Shown here: positions 35,779 to 45,666 of the stretch, one piece after another
Layout: each line of letters starts with the position of its first letter
Position numbering within the stretch: position 1 is the stretch's first letter
DNA from: Acidobacteriaceae bacterium
GTDB lineage: Bacteria > Acidobacteriota > Terriglobia > Terriglobales > Acidobacteriaceae
Reading direction: 5' to 3'
NCBI GenBank assembly: GCA_003134815.1
Contig: PLCO01000015.1
Location: forward strand, 14,107-78,106
DNA length: 64,000 nucleotides
Translations under genes and position numbers: made by a program
The notes under the pieces: model-generated
The model's database searches: none
What the model saw: only the letters and a program-made list of their open reading frames with translations
Told to the model about the DNA's origin: nothing

Positions 35779-37239
35779 ATGACCGCAGGCCATCCAGTCG
35801 AGTTGGAATCGCTCTTCGGAGACTACCCGCTCGACCAGGCCTTCGACGAGATGCGCGCCCCCAATGGAGAAGTGCGGCCGCAATATCGCGCGCTGGCCGA
35901 GACGCTTGCCGGCCTGCCTGCGGACGAACTGCAGCGCCGCAAGCAATCGGTCGACCTGGCCTTCCTCACTCAGGGAATTACATTCACCGTCTACGGCCGC
36001 GATGAGGGTACCGAGCGCATCTTCCCTTACGATCTGCTGCCCCGCCTGGTAACCGCGCAGGAGTGGGACCGCATCGAGCGCGGCCTCACGCAGCGTATCA
36101 CCGCGCTCAACCTCTTTCTCCGCGATGTCTACTCCGACGCAAAAATCCTCAACGACAAGGTCATACCCCGCGATCTCGTCTACAGTTGCCGGCACTACAG
36201 GCGTCAAATGCGTGGATTGCAGGTGCCGCGCAATGTCTACATAGCCGTTGTCGGCTCTGACCTGCTTCGCCTCAACAACGGCGAGTTCGTGGTCCTTGAA
36301 GACAATCTGCGTGTGCCTTCCGGCGTCAGTTACATGCTCACCAACCGCCGCGTCATGAAGCGCACCTTCCCGCAGTTGTTTTCGAGCTACGGCGTCCGGC
36401 CCATCGAGCACTATCCTCAGGTTCTGCTGGCCACGCTGCGCTCGCTCGCGCCCGAAGGCCGGCCCGAGCCGAACATCGTGCTCCTCACGCCCGGCGTCTT
36501 CAACTCCGCCTACTTCGAGCACACTTATCTTGCCCGCCAGATGGGCATTGACCTTGTCGAAGGCCGCGATCTGGTTACGCACGACAATATCGTTTACATG
36601 CGCACCACCGACGGCCTCAAGCGCGTTGACGTCATCTACCGCCGCGTCGACGACGACTTCAGCGACCCGCTCGTCTTTCGCACCGACTCCTCCCTCGGCT
36701 GCTCTGGATTGTTCAACGCCTACCGCGCCGGCAATGTCACCGTGGCCAATGCTTTCGGCACCGGCCTCGCCGACGACAAGGCTATCTATGCTTTCGTGCC
36801 TGATATGATCCGCTACTACCTCAATGAGGATCCGAATCTGCCCAACGTCAAGACCTACCTGCTCAGCGAGGCCAAGGAGCGCCAGCACGTGCTCGCCAAC
36901 CTCGACAAGCTCGTCGTCAAAGCCGTTGGCGAAAGCGGCGGCTACGGAATGCTCATCGGCCCTCAGTCCACGGCACGGCAGCGCGAGGAATTTGCTCGCC
37001 AGATCGAGGCCAACCCGCGCAACTACATTGCGCAGCCCACGCTCGATTTCTCCCGCGCGCCGTGCCTGGTCGACGACCGGCTCGAGCCGCGCCACGTCGA
37101 TCTGCGCCCCTACATTCTCTTCGGCGATAAAGTCAACATCGTGCCCGGCGGTCTAACGCGCGTGGCACTCGAAAAAGGATCTCTCGTAGTTAACTCATCG
37201 CAAGGCGGCGGAAGCAAGGACACATGGGTTCTGGAATAA
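35779..37239 (+). CDS. Circularly permuted ATP-grasp type 2 protein (DUF404/DUF407)
   Basis: A 486-residue predicted ATP-dependent carboxylate-amine ligase of the circularly permuted type. Recognisable segments are [91 protein letters not shown] and the end [20 protein letters not shown]. It is the first gene of the conserved trio with an alpha-E protein and a transglutaminase, long proposed to make or process a peptide-like product. The following gene starts 41 bases after the stop. ATG 35779 is preferred; TTG 35749 with AGGAAAG is the alternative. Confidence 0.92.
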   Translation: MTAGHPVELESLFGDYPLDQAFDEMRAPNGEVRPQYRALAETLAGLPADELQRRKQSVDLAFLTQGITFTVYGRDEGTERIFPYDLLPRLVTAQEWDRIERGLTQRITALNLFLRDVYSDAKILNDKVIPRDLVYSCRHYRRQMRGLQVPRNVYIAVVGSDLLRLNNGEFVVLEDNLRVPSGVSYMLTNRRVMKRTFPQLFSSYGVRPIEHYPQVLLATLRSLAPEGRPEPNIVLLTPGVFNSAYFEHTYLARQMGIDLVEGRDLVTHDNIVYMRTTDGLKRVDVIYRRVDDDFSDPLVFRTDSSLGCSGLFNAYRAGNVTVANAFGTGLADDKAIYAFVPDMIRYYLNEDPNLPNVKTYLLSEAKERQHVLANLDKLVVKAVGESGGYGMLIGPQSTARQREEFARQIEANPRNYIAQPTLDFSRAPCLVDDRLEPRHVDLRPYILFGDKVNIVPGGLTRVALEKGSLVVNSSQGGGSKDTWVLE

Positions 37240-37280
37240 GTCTGGTTCGTGAACATCGGGCGGGAAGTGAGAGAAGCAAG

Positions 37281-38243
37281 ATGCTATCGCGCGTTGCCGA
37301 CAGCCTCTACTGGATGAGCCGCTATCTCGAGCGCGCGGAGAACACCGTGCGCCTGCTCGACGTGACCATGGGCCTGATGCTTGACACCAACAACGCCAAT
37401 GATGAGACGCGCTGGCAGCGAATGGTTGCGGCCCTGGGCCGCCCTACAAAGTTGGCCTGGAGCGGTTCCTTGCAGGAGATGTCGCGCAAGCTCATCTTCT
37501 ATCAAGTCGATGCCTCCTCCATTACTTTTTGCATCAGCGCCGCGCGCGAAAACGCGCGCCAGGTTCGCGAAGAAATCTCCTCCGAGCAGTGGCAGCGCCT
37601 CAATCGCCTCTACCATCACATTCACTCGCCCAATGCGGAGGCGCAGTTTCGTTCCAGCGTCAGCGAGATGCTGGCCTCGGTCGTCGACGGCATCCATCTC
37701 TTCAAGGGCACGACAGACACCACGATGATTCACGGACAGGGATGGCAATTCATTCGCCTCGGGCGCTACCTGGAACGTGCCTATGCAACGGCGACGCTGC
37801 TTGAAGTGTTTCAGCCTGAACTGTTTCAGCAGTCCGCCGAAGAACGGACCGGACATTTGTATCTCGAGCTTGTAGGCCTGTTGCGCTGCTGCACGTCCTT
37901 TGAGGCGTATTGCCAGGTTTACACGGCCGATCTCTCGCCCGATCGCATTCTTGAATTTCTCCTTTTCAACCGCGATTTTCCCCACGCCATCTGCTATTGC
38001 GTCGAAGGCGCGCGCGAGGCCATCGAGGCCATTCAGCAGTCGGGCGGAAGGCGGGCGCCAGGCGAGCTCAGCGCGGCCGTCGGCAAGCTGCACTCGATGC
38101 TCATATTCACCACCATCGGCGAAATTATTGCCGGCGAGTCTGCGGAGTTCTTGCACAATATCCGTGCCCAGTGTCTCCACATTCACGATCTCATTTATCG
38201 GTACTATGTGCACTACTCCATTCAGTCGGCGCTATCGGCCTAG
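37281..38243 (+). CDS. Alpha-E domain-containing protein (DUF403)
   Basis: A 320-residue all-helical protein with the family start MLSRVADSLYWMSRYLERAENTVRLLDVT, and internal GWQFIRLGRYLERA and FPHAICYCVEGAREAIEAI. Its biochemical role is unknown, but it is nearly always coupled to a circularly permuted ATP-grasp enzyme and a transglutaminase-like protein, as here. ATG 37281 restores the canonical N-terminus; an in-frame ATG at 37224 would overlap the preceding gene and add 19 untypical residues. The transglutaminase gene follows 15 bases downstream, so this is an operon. Confidence 0.92.
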   Translation: MLSRVADSLYWMSRYLERAENTVRLLDVTMGLMLDTNNANDETRWQRMVAALGRPTKLAWSGSLQEMSRKLIFYQVDASSITFCISAARENARQVREEISSEQWQRLNRLYHHIHSPNAEAQFRSSVSEMLASVVDGIHLFKGTTDTTMIHGQGWQFIRLGRYLERAYATATLLEVFQPELFQQSAEERTGHLYLELVGLLRCCTSFEAYCQVYTADLSPDRILEFLLFNRDFPHAICYCVEGAREAIEAIQQSGGRRAPGELSAAVGKLHSMLIFTTIGEIIAGESAEFLHNIRAQCLHIHDLIYRYYVHYSIQSALSA

Positions 38244-38258
38244 GACGCAACCAAGAGA

Positions 38259-39251
38259 ATGAGCATGAACTTTTATTCCATACGGCACTTGACGCGCTTC
38301 CGCTACTCGCAGCCCATCAGCGAGAGCATCATGGAGACGCGCATGAATCCGCGCTCCGACTCCAGCCAGCATTGCCTCACATTCTCGCTTTCCGTCAGTC
38401 CGCGTTGCCGCGTCTTCAGCTATCGCGACCATCTCGGCAACAATGTGCAGCACTTTGACATTCCGGGCGAGCACAACCAGCTCGTCATCGTGGCCGAATC
38501 GGTCGTCGAGCAGCAGCCGCTGCCTGACGTTCCGCATTTTCTTTCGCCCGATGCCTGGGAAGATCTGGATGAACTGGTCGAAGCCGGCGACTACTCCGAG
38601 ATGTTGCTGCCCAGCGCTTTTGCCGCGGAGACCCCGGCGCTCGTCGAGCTGGCGAAAAAAATGGAAGTGAGGAGGCGCGACGATCCGCTTCATCTCGTTC
38701 TCGAGCTCAACCAGCGCCTCTACCACTATTTCGATTACGTGCCCCGCTCCACCCGCGTCGATTCGCCTATCGACGAGGCCATCCTCAGCGGCGCGGGCGT
38801 CTGCCAGGACTTCGCCCACACCATGATCGCGCTCTTGCGCCATGTGCGCATTCCAACGCGCTACGTGTCAGGCTACCTTTACCGCGGGGCCGAGGACAAC
38901 GACCGCTCCACCCCCGACGCCACGCATGCATGGGTCGAGGCGCTGCTGCCTCATCTCGGCTGGGTCGGCCTCGATCCGACTAATAACCTGGTCGCGCATC
39001 ATCGCCACATCCGCACCGCCGTGGGCCGCGACTATGCCGACGTTCCGCCTACCCACGGCGTCTTCCGCGGCAAAACCGCGAGCGAGCTTTATGTAGCTGT
39101 GCAGGTAGAAGCCAGCGATGAGCCCCCCGCTCTCGACCGTAAGCTGCCCATCCCCGAAGATTGGAGCGTGCTGGTGGAGCGCGCCCAGCAGCAGCCAGAG
39201 CCTTCCGTGCCCTTCATTGACTTGCAGCAAATGCAGCAACAGCAACAGTAA
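38259..39251 (+). CDS. Transglutaminase-like cysteine peptidase with bacterial transglutaminase N-domain
   Basis: A 330-residue protein. The N-terminal beta domain (YSIRHLTRFRYSQPISESIMETRMNPR) is the bacterial transglutaminase N-domain; the catalytic core has C182 in GVCQDFAHTM, H226 in DATHAWVEALLP and D239 in GLDPTNN, a complete triad. Family members are predicted peptidases or amide-bond cutters rather than crosslinkers. It ends in a glutamine-rich tail (QQMQQQQQ). It is the third gene of the ATP-grasp/alpha-E/transglutaminase operon and converges with the large DUF3857 gene 22 bases away. The start at 38259 has AGAGA upstream; ATG 38265 is also possible. Confidence 0.93.
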   Translation: MSMNFYSIRHLTRFRYSQPISESIMETRMNPRSDSSQHCLTFSLSVSPRCRVFSYRDHLGNNVQHFDIPGEHNQLVIVAESVVEQQPLPDVPHFLSPDAWEDLDELVEAGDYSEMLLPSAFAAETPALVELAKKMEVRRRDDPLHLVLELNQRLYHYFDYVPRSTRVDSPIDEAILSGAGVCQDFAHTMIALLRHVRIPTRYVSGYLYRGAEDNDRSTPDATHAWVEALLPHLGWVGLDPTNNLVAHHRHIRTAVGRDYADVPPTHGVFRGKTASELYVAVQVEASDEPPALDRKLPIPEDWSVLVERAQQQPEPSVPFIDLQQMQQQQQ

Positions 39252-39273
39252 TTCGCGCCCTCTCGCCGCGCGC

Positions 39274-42200
39274 TTATTGCCCCGTCGCCGTCTGCTCCGC
39301 CCCCAGCGCCTTTAGCCGCAACTGCGCCAGCCGCCACGTCGATATCGGAATCGCCAGGATCTCCTTGGGCTTTTTCAGCTTGTCGTAGTCGGCAATCGCA
39401 ATGTCGCGCTCCCCATATTGCTCGGCGATGCGCCCCAGCACATACCACACCTCGTCGTTTGGCTCGTCCAGATTCCAATCATCCATGGCGCGCAGCAGCA
39501 GGTCGTGAGATTCCTTCGTCTTGCCCGTCTCCGCATACAGGCAGGCCAGCGTGTGCAGAATGTCCGGCGCGTCCTTTTGCAGCTGCGTCGCCTTCACCGC
39601 TGTTGCCACGTCGTCGTCACTCACTTTGCCTGTGAACAGCGCATCCCACGCCAGCCCGTTCAGCGTCTCTGCATTCTCCTGCCCAAGCGAAAGCAGTTTC
39701 TCGCCCCAGGCGTGCGCCGCCGCAAAGTCGCCACGATTGGCCGCAATCTCCATGTGCATCGTGATTGCGTCGCTGTCGTTGTCCAGCAGCTTCAACCTTG
39801 CGTCAGCCAGCGCTGATGCGTCGTCAAAGCGGTCCAGCCCCATCAACGCCTGAACGTTGTAAAGGAAAGCCTGCTTCGATTCCGGCTCCTGTTTCAACAA
39901 GTCTGAAGCAACGCTGAACAGGCCGGCATAGTTGTCCTGGAGCGAGTAGCCCTCGGCGAGCGCAAGCTGAATGTTGGTCCGCTCGCGATCGCCGGCCGCA
40001 TCTTTCAGGCCCGCCTCTAGAATGCCGACACCCTGCGCGACCGTGGGCTTCGTGCCAACCAAAATGGCTGCCGCCGCCAGCTTCATCTTGCGCGCGTCGG
40101 CTGCTTCTCCCTTGATCCAGAACCTCGGAAAAACCAGTCCCCCCAGCGGATCGTCGCCGCCCTCGAGATGCTGATCCTCGCGCATCCAGTCCAGCAGCGC
40201 TTTCGCTCCTTTCAGATCGCCCGCGTTGATGCGGTCCAGCATCTCCAGTGCAATCGAGTTCGGCTTGTCCAGCGAATCGAGCACTTTGTACTGCCCATCT
40301 TCCTTGACCACAAACACCGTCATCGTGGTCCCGCTCAGCAGTTGCACTTTTTCCCTGTACCCAGTCGCATCGTCTCCCTCGCCCTTGGGGTCGAGCATCT
40401 GCAGCAAAATGTCCTCCGTCACATCGAGCGAGCTGTCTTCGCGGGCCAGTTGGCTGTTCATTTGCTTGCCGGAATTCAGCTCGTCCTTCAGCTCATCGGC
40501 GTCCAACGCTTTCAGCACCTTCACTCCCTTGCGGCTTAGCAACGCGCTGAAGCTGTCTACGGTCAGGTTCGCGTCAAAGGGAACCAGAGCGAAGCGCTTC
40601 ACCGCGTCCTCGGGCGTATTGGCGAACTTCGCGTCCTCGTGGTGAATTGCGCCGCGCAGCATATTAGCTAAACCAAGTGTCCGTGCCGCATCGTCGCCCG
40701 CCGCGCCCGCCTGCAGAAAGTCCGCCGCCTGCGGATACTCCCGCATATTCATCAGCATCTCGCCCGCAGTTCCCGCAGTGTCTTTGAACGATGCGTCGTC
40801 GGTGGCCCGCTTGTTCGCCTCAGCGAGTCCCGCCTTGATGTCCTGCGTCATCGCCACGCTTGCGGCAAGCAGCGGCTTCGGTTCCGGATTAAGCGTCTGT
40901 CCTGCCTTGTAAGCATCCGAATATTCGCCCCCGTAGAACATGGCGAACGCCTGGTTGTCGGCGATTCCAAGATCGGATAATTTATCCTCGCCCAGCGCGG
41001 CATACTCGGCGATCGCTTCCTTCATGTGCGACTGCCCGCTGTAACGGCGTCCCACGGAGTCGTATTCAAGAAGAATGGCCAGGTCGCCCTGCGCCGAGTG
41101 GTCATCGGGATCGAGCTTGATCGCCGCGCGATACGCTTCGGCCGCGCCTGCCAGGTCGCTGCCTGCGCGCAAATTGCGCCCCACCAAATCGTGCTTCAGA
41201 ATATCGGCCAGCGTGCGCTCGGCCAGCGCCGATGTCGGATCGAGCTTCACGGCAAGACGCGCTTCATCGCGCGCGGCCTCGCCCAGTCCCGCCTCAAGCA
41301 GCACGTTGGCCACCTGCAAATGATGCACCGCTGCATTCGGGTTCAGCGCAATCAGCGCGCGATAACTTGCCAACGCCTCCTTCACCTTGCCCTCGCGCAG
41401 CAACGCCGCGCCCTCCGGTTCAAAATTCACCAGAATCGCCGGCCCGTCAATCAGATTGGCGATCTCGTTGCGCAGCGCGGTCGCCTCGGCCGTCGTATAG
41501 CGCCTCTTCACCGTATCGAAAACAAAGTGCGCCAGCACCTTGCCATCTTTGTCAGTGGAGAAGTTCTCCGTCAGCACCGCCGGACCTGCTTGAATGGTCG
41601 CGTCCTTCGGCAGCTCCTTGGGAATGAATCCAGCGGGCGGAATCAGTTGATAGTTCCATTCAATGAAGTACGGCGCGTCCAGCCACCAGTCTTCCGTGCG
41701 CGGCTTTTTCTGCTGATCGGACCCCGTGTCCTTCTTCTCGTCGCTATCGTCCTTGCGCTTCAGCTCGTCGGGTAGCATCTGGAACAGCCGGTCGACACGA
41801 ATCGCCGCCTGCGCATTCTCAAGATTCGTGTAGCCGCGTTTGGCCTTCTCGCATGCAATCGTCAGTTCGAACGGACGCGACAGGTCGGCAGGGTCGGTAC
41901 GGTCCACCTTCGTCAAATCGTCCGAAACATACTCGGCCTGCACGTATCCGCGCAGCCCGTCACGCGTATCGCTGTCCGGCTTGTCAGCGTAGTACTGGCG
42001 GTAGCCCGACGCGTAAATTCCCTTTGGCTCGGTAATCTCCACTACATTCGCGGGGCCGTTATCCGTCAGCGTGAACTCGCGCGTCTCAACCAGGCCGTTG
42101 TCCTTCGAAGTTGACTCCGGCGTCTTCACAAGCGCGGTCGTCGCAGCGCTCGTAATCAGTGCCAGCCGTCCCTGGTCGCCCATCGGAATCTGTCCCAGTT

Positions 42201-43461
42201 GCGCGTAGCGGTCGGTGGCGTCAATCCAGATCGGATCATTCCCCGGCGCGGGCCCTGGCACGTAAACAATCGCGTGATCGAACATCCCCATGCCGGGCAG
42301 ATCCGCGGGAACATCGACCCGCGACTCCACGCTCAGCAGCGCCACATTCGCTGGAATGCCGGCCGCGCGGAGCATTGCCACCAGCAGCGTGGCCTTGTCC
42401 TTGCAATCGCCGTATTTCTTTGCCAGCGTCTCTGCCGGATCGTGCGGCATAATCGCGGCCTCGCCGAATTCGATCCCCGTGTACCGCACCTCGCGATCGA
42501 GATAGTCCACGATCGCCGCTTCCTTCTCCGCCACGGACTTCTTCCCTGCAACCAGCGGGTCTACAACGGCCTTTACATCTGGCGATCCGCTGAAACTGTC
42601 CACAACCTTTCCGTACTCCACGGCCACATTCTGCCACGACGCGCCCGTCGCAAACGTAATCGCCGGATAGCGCACGACGTCCGGCGGTAGATACGTTTCG
42701 CGCGAATCGATGCCATCGATCGAGCCAACGTCATAAGTCAGCGTCACCCGGCCGCCGGCCTCGGTGCGCATCGGATTCACGTCGGGCAGCAGCAGTTTCT
42801 CGGTCCGCAGCGGCAGCGTCGCTGGTGCGTCAAACACCACCCGGATGTGAGCCACCGTCACATTCTCCTGCCCCAGATCGACTCGTCCTACGCGGCCCTG
42901 CGCAAACAACGGCTCCGTCTCCGTCTCGGTATACTCCTCTTCCACCACCACGCCCGGAGCGATCGCTGGAAACGGCGCATGCAGCCGCTTCCCGTCGCTG
43001 TAAGCCTTGTAATCGCCGCCGCGAGCAGGCTCTTCTGTAATCGTGTTCGGATCCAGCATATGCACGCTGAAGTCGGGCGCAATCACCCGCGCGCGAATCA
43101 CGGGCCGCGCCACGTGCCACGGTTCCCAACCCACCGAAAGAGAGTCCCACCCCTCGGCGCCCTTCTGCGTCAGCACCTTGTAAACCACGCGCCCCACATG
43201 AATCATCCGCCCCGCGTCGTCAAAGGTGTAGCTTTCGTTTTCTACAAGCTCCACTATGTTGGCCCCGTCGGGCACGGGCACTTCCGAAGTGGCTTCATAC
43301 AACGCCTTCGCGTCGACGGAAAAATCGGGTGCCTCCCACGAATCAACTGCCGCACTTGTCGACGGGTTTTGAGCTGCTGGCGCGGCCGATTGCGCACCTC
43401 CGGCAGCGGTTACGGCGCACGCAACGCAGGCAAGGAAAAGACTGTATATAAAAGGACGCAT
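39274..43461 (-). CDS. Large DUF3857 / transglutaminase-like / TPR exported protein
   Basis: A 1395-residue protein with a signal peptide (MRPFIYSLFLACVACAVTAAGGAQS). A DUF3857 domain covers about 45-260 (YTFDDAGRMIHVGRVVYKVLTQKG, VEEEYTETETEP). A transglutaminase-like domain follows with C353 in YGDCKDKATLL, His in GMFDHAIVYVPG and Asp in PIWIDATDRY. From about residue 690 to the end are tetratricopeptide repeats (AVHHLQVANVLLEAGLGEAARDEARLAVKLDP). It is likely a periplasmic scaffold or peptidase of unknown substrate. It converges with another transglutaminase gene. ATG 43461 is taken because it begins the signal; TTG 43476 is possible. No clear ribosome site. Confidence 0.87.
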   Translation of the reverse strand: MRPFIYSLFLACVACAVTAAGGAQSAAPAAQNPSTSAAVDSWEAPDFSVDAKALYEATSEVPVPDGANIVELVENESYTFDDAGRMIHVGRVVYKVLTQKGAEGWDSLSVGWEPWHVARPVIRARVIAPDFSVHMLDPNTITEEPARGGDYKAYSDGKRLHAPFPAIAPGVVVEEEYTETETEPLFAQGRVGRVDLGQENVTVAHIRVVFDAPATLPLRTEKLLLPDVNPMRTEAGGRVTLTYDVGSIDGIDSRETYLPPDVVRYPAITFATGASWQNVAVEYGKVVDSFSGSPDVKAVVDPLVAGKKSVAEKEAAIVDYLDREVRYTGIEFGEAAIMPHDPAETLAKKYGDCKDKATLLVAMLRAAGIPANVALLSVESRVDVPADLPGMGMFDHAIVYVPGPAPGNDPIWIDATDRYAQLGQIPMGDQGRLALITSAATTALVKTPESTSKDNGLVETREFTLTDNGPANVVEITEPKGIYASGYRQYYADKPDSDTRDGLRGYVQAEYVSDDLTKVDRTDPADLSRPFELTIACEKAKRGYTNLENAQAAIRVDRLFQMLPDELKRKDDSDEKKDTGSDQQKKPRTEDWWLDAPYFIEWNYQLIPPAGFIPKELPKDATIQAGPAVLTENFSTDKDGKVLAHFVFDTVKRRYTTAEATALRNEIANLIDGPAILVNFEPEGAALLREGKVKEALASYRALIALNPNAAVHHLQVANVLLEAGLGEAARDEARLAVKLDPTSALAERTLADILKHDLVGRNLRAGSDLAGAAEAYRAAIKLDPDDHSAQGDLAILLEYDSVGRRYSGQSHMKEAIAEYAALGEDKLSDLGIADNQAFAMFYGGEYSDAYKAGQTLNPEPKPLLAASVAMTQDIKAGLAEANKRATDDASFKDTAGTAGEMLMNMREYPQAADFLQAGAAGDDAARTLGLANMLRGAIHHEDAKFANTPEDAVKRFALVPFDANLTVDSFSALLSRKGVKVLKALDADELKDELNSGKQMNSQLAREDSSLDVTEDILLQMLDPKGEGDDATGYREKVQLLSGTTMTVFVVKEDGQYKVLDSLDKPNSIALEMLDRINAGDLKGAKALLDWMREDQHLEGGDDPLGGLVFPRFWIKGEAADARKMKLAAAAILVGTKPTVAQGVGILEAGLKDAAGDRERTNIQLALAEGYSLQDNYAGLFSVASDLLKQEPESKQAFLYNVQALMGLDRFDDASALADARLKLLDNDSDAITMHMEIAANRGDFAAAHAWGEKLLSLGQENAETLNGLAWDALFTGKVSDDDVATAVKATQLQKDAPDILHTLACLYAETGKTKESHDLLLRAMDDWNLDEPNDEVWYVLGRIAEQYGERDIAIADYDKLKKPKEILAIPISTWRLAQLRLKALGAEQTATGQ

Positions 43462-43558
43462 GAAGGAATTCGACAAGGGTCACCCGGCTCGCTGGAATAT
43501 GAACTCAACGGTAAATCGACCGGAGCGGAAGCGCAAGCACACCTGCGTGTCGCCGCCG

Positions 43559-43607
43559 CGACTATTGTCGCCGGTGCGACTATATAGATCGACTATATCG
43601 ACTATAT
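43559..43607. repeat. Four CGACTAT repeats upstream of zinc-ribbon gene
   Basis: CGACTATT at 43559 and CGACTATAT at 43577, 43590 and 43599, lying between the divergent DUF3857 gene and the zinc-ribbon gene whose AGGAGG follows directly. AT-rich cores could overlap a promoter or bind a regulator. Confidence 0.6.
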
Positions 43608-43624
43608 TGATTCAGGAGGCCACA

Positions 43625-43972
43625 ATGGATAACCAAAGCGGCACCGCTGCAAACAGGTTCTGCGGAGGATGTGGCGCGCCACTGCCTCCAGATACGCGTT
43701 TTTGTCCTTCATGCGGAAAACCCGTAGACCCCTCAGCTACGCAGGCCGTTCCCGCCGCGCCAACGCCGCCTCAGCAATTCCCTGCTCAGCCTCCTCAGCA
43801 ATTCCCCGCCCAAGCAGCCGCCGTGGCCGCAATGAACCCGCAAGGGTTGAAGTGTCCACGTTGCGGCTCCCCTCAAGTCCAGACCACGAAGCGCGGATGG
43901 AAATGGACAACAGGCATGATCGGAAGCGGCAATACCGTATCTACTTGCCTGCAGTGCGGGAACAAGTTCTAG
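43625..43972 (+). CDS. Small double zinc-ribbon protein
   Basis: A 115-residue protein with an N-terminal double ribbon (FCGGCGAPLPPDTRFCPSCGKPV), a Pro/Gln-rich linker containing the repeated QQFPAQ, and a C-terminal ribbon (CPRCGSPQVQTTKRGWKW...CLQCGNKF). The architecture is common in uncharacterised bacterial proteins and gives no specific function. The ATG follows a perfect AGGAGG at seven-base spacing. Its stop codon overlaps the stop of the convergent ribulokinase gene by four bases, leaving no room for a terminator between them. Confidence 0.88.
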   Translation: MDNQSGTAANRFCGGCGAPLPPDTRFCPSCGKPVDPSATQAVPAAPTPPQQFPAQPPQQFPAQAAAVAAMNPQGLKCPRCGSPQVQTTKRGWKWTTGMIGSGNTVSTCLQCGNKF

Positions 43973-45570
43973 CCGTCTGACCGCACCTCAGCCGCAATCT
44001 TCCTCAGCTCTGGTAGCACTTTCCCCAGCGCCACGGGTGCCGCGTCGCGCGTCCCCAGCGCAAAATACATTTCGCGATAGTGCCGGTAGAGTTGCTCGTA
44101 AACCGCCGCTGATTTTTGATCCGGTTCCACAGCGCGCAGCGGCAAGCATACCGCGGCCTGCGCTTCTTCGATGGTTTTGTACGCGCCTGCGGCCAGCAAC
44201 GCAAAAATCCCAGATCCCAAACTCGTCGGAACTCCCGCCGGAACCAGCACCGGCTTGTTCAACACGTTTGCGTACACGCGGTTCAGCACTTCGTTCTTCT
44301 GCGGAATGCCTCCCGCATTAATCACGCGCTCGATTTTCACTTTGCTTTCGCCGCGCACTCCGTGCTCCGCCATTCGCTCCAGAATGATGCGCGTATGAAA
44401 CGCCGTCCCCTCAATCGCGGCGAATAATTCGTCCTGCGCCGTGTGCACCAGGTTCCAGCCCAGCGTCACGCCGCCCAGCTCCGGATTCACCAGCACCGTG
44501 CGATCGCCGTTGTCCCAGCTCAGCCGCAGCAATCCGGTCTGGCCCGCCCTGTACGCACCAAGCCCCTCGCTCAGCGCTGCGACCGTCGTTCCCGCGCGCC
44601 TGGCGATCGCCTCAAAAATGTCGCCCACGGCGGAAAGCCCTGCCTCGATGCCCGTATATTGCGGATGCACGCTGCCCGGCACCACGCCGCACACTCCCGG
44701 AACCAGCTCCGCCTCGTGGGCCATCGCAATGATGCACGTCGACGTGCCCACCACGTTTACCGCGTCGCCCTCGCGAATGTTCGCGCCGATCGCGTCCCAA
44801 TGCGCGTCAAACGCGCCAACGGGAATCGGAATCCCCGCGCGCAGCCCCAACTCCGCGGCCCACTTGGCCGAAAGCTTCCCCGCCAAATGATCGCTGGTCA
44901 GGTACTCGCCGCCCAGCGTCGCGCGCACGCCCGCAAGCAGCGGATCAACCGCGACAAGAAAACTCTCCGGCGGCAGCCCGCCCCATTTCGGACTCCACAT
45001 CCACTTGTGGCCCATCGCGCAAACACTGCGCTTCAGCGCGCCGGCTTGCGTCACGCCGCACAGCGTCGCCGCCACCATGTCGCAATGCTCGAGGGCCGTC
45101 CTGAAGCGCGCGCGTTTCTCCGGGTTATGCCGTAGCCAGTGCAGCAGCTTTGCAAATCCCCACTCGTGCGAGTAAACGCCGCCGCACCACTCGATCCCTT
45201 CAAAGCCCAGCTCGTGCGCCTTGCGCGTAATCTCCTCGGCCTCGGCGAACGCGCGGTGATCGCACCACAAGTAGTACTCGTCGAGCGGCTCCAGGCCCTC
45301 GCCCACGGGGATCACGCTCGATCCGGTTGTATCCAGCGCAATCGCCGCCACCTGCGCGCCGGCGATGCCCGTCGTCTTCAGCGCATCTTTCGTTGCCGCG
45401 GCCAGCGCAGCCATCTGGTCGGCGTGCGACTGCGTCGCGTAGTTCGGATCGTCGCGGCGTCGGTGCAACTCATAGCCCGCTGACGCGGTGCCGATCGGCC
45501 CCTTCGTGCTGTCAACCAAAGTCACGCGAACACTGAGTGTGCCGAAATCCACTCCGGCCACAATGCTCAT
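43969..45570 (-). CDS. araB: Ribulokinase
   Basis: A 533-residue FGGY-family carbohydrate kinase that phosphorylates L-ribulose in the arabinose pathway. Evidence is the N-terminal phosphate motif IVAGVDFGTLSVRVTLVD, the ribulokinase-typical DEYYLWCDHRAFAEA, KWMWSPKWGGLP, VGAFDAHWDAIGANI and the FGGY signature region INAGGIPQKNEVLNRVYANVLNKPV. Length fits AraB rather than xylulokinase (about 490). AGAGGA lies before ATG 45570. No araA or araD is visible beside it, so the other pathway genes are elsewhere. Confidence 0.92.
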   Translation of the reverse strand: MSIVAGVDFGTLSVRVTLVDSTKGPIGTASAGYELHRRRDDPNYATQSHADQMAALAAATKDALKTTGIAGAQVAAIALDTTGSSVIPVGEGLEPLDEYYLWCDHRAFAEAEEITRKAHELGFEGIEWCGGVYSHEWGFAKLLHWLRHNPEKRARFRTALEHCDMVAATLCGVTQAGALKRSVCAMGHKWMWSPKWGGLPPESFLVAVDPLLAGVRATLGGEYLTSDHLAGKLSAKWAAELGLRAGIPIPVGAFDAHWDAIGANIREGDAVNVVGTSTCIIAMAHEAELVPGVCGVVPGSVHPQYTGIEAGLSAVGDIFEAIARRAGTTVAALSEGLGAYRAGQTGLLRLSWDNGDRTVLVNPELGGVTLGWNLVHTAQDELFAAIEGTAFHTRIILERMAEHGVRGESKVKIERVINAGGIPQKNEVLNRVYANVLNKPVLVPAGVPTSLGSGIFALLAAGAYKTIEEAQAAVCLPLRAVEPDQKSAAVYEQLYRHYREMYFALGTRDAAPVALGKVLPELRKIAAEVRSDG

Positions 45571-45666
45571 GGAAGATTCCTCTCCGGTAAACGCTTCCTC
45601 ATCCGCCCCTCAGAGTACACCATCGCTCCAGACCGGCCAATGTTCCCGCGTGCGCGAGCGCGAACC

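Noticed and set aside
35707..37095. Long minus-strand open frame (462 codons) opposite the ATP-grasp gene
   Set aside because: It is antisense to a clearly conserved enzyme, lacks protein-family features, and owes its length to GC-rich codon bias.
37284..38213. 309-codon minus-strand frame opposite the alpha-E gene
   Set aside because: Antisense to a family-typical protein; no ribosome site or domain.
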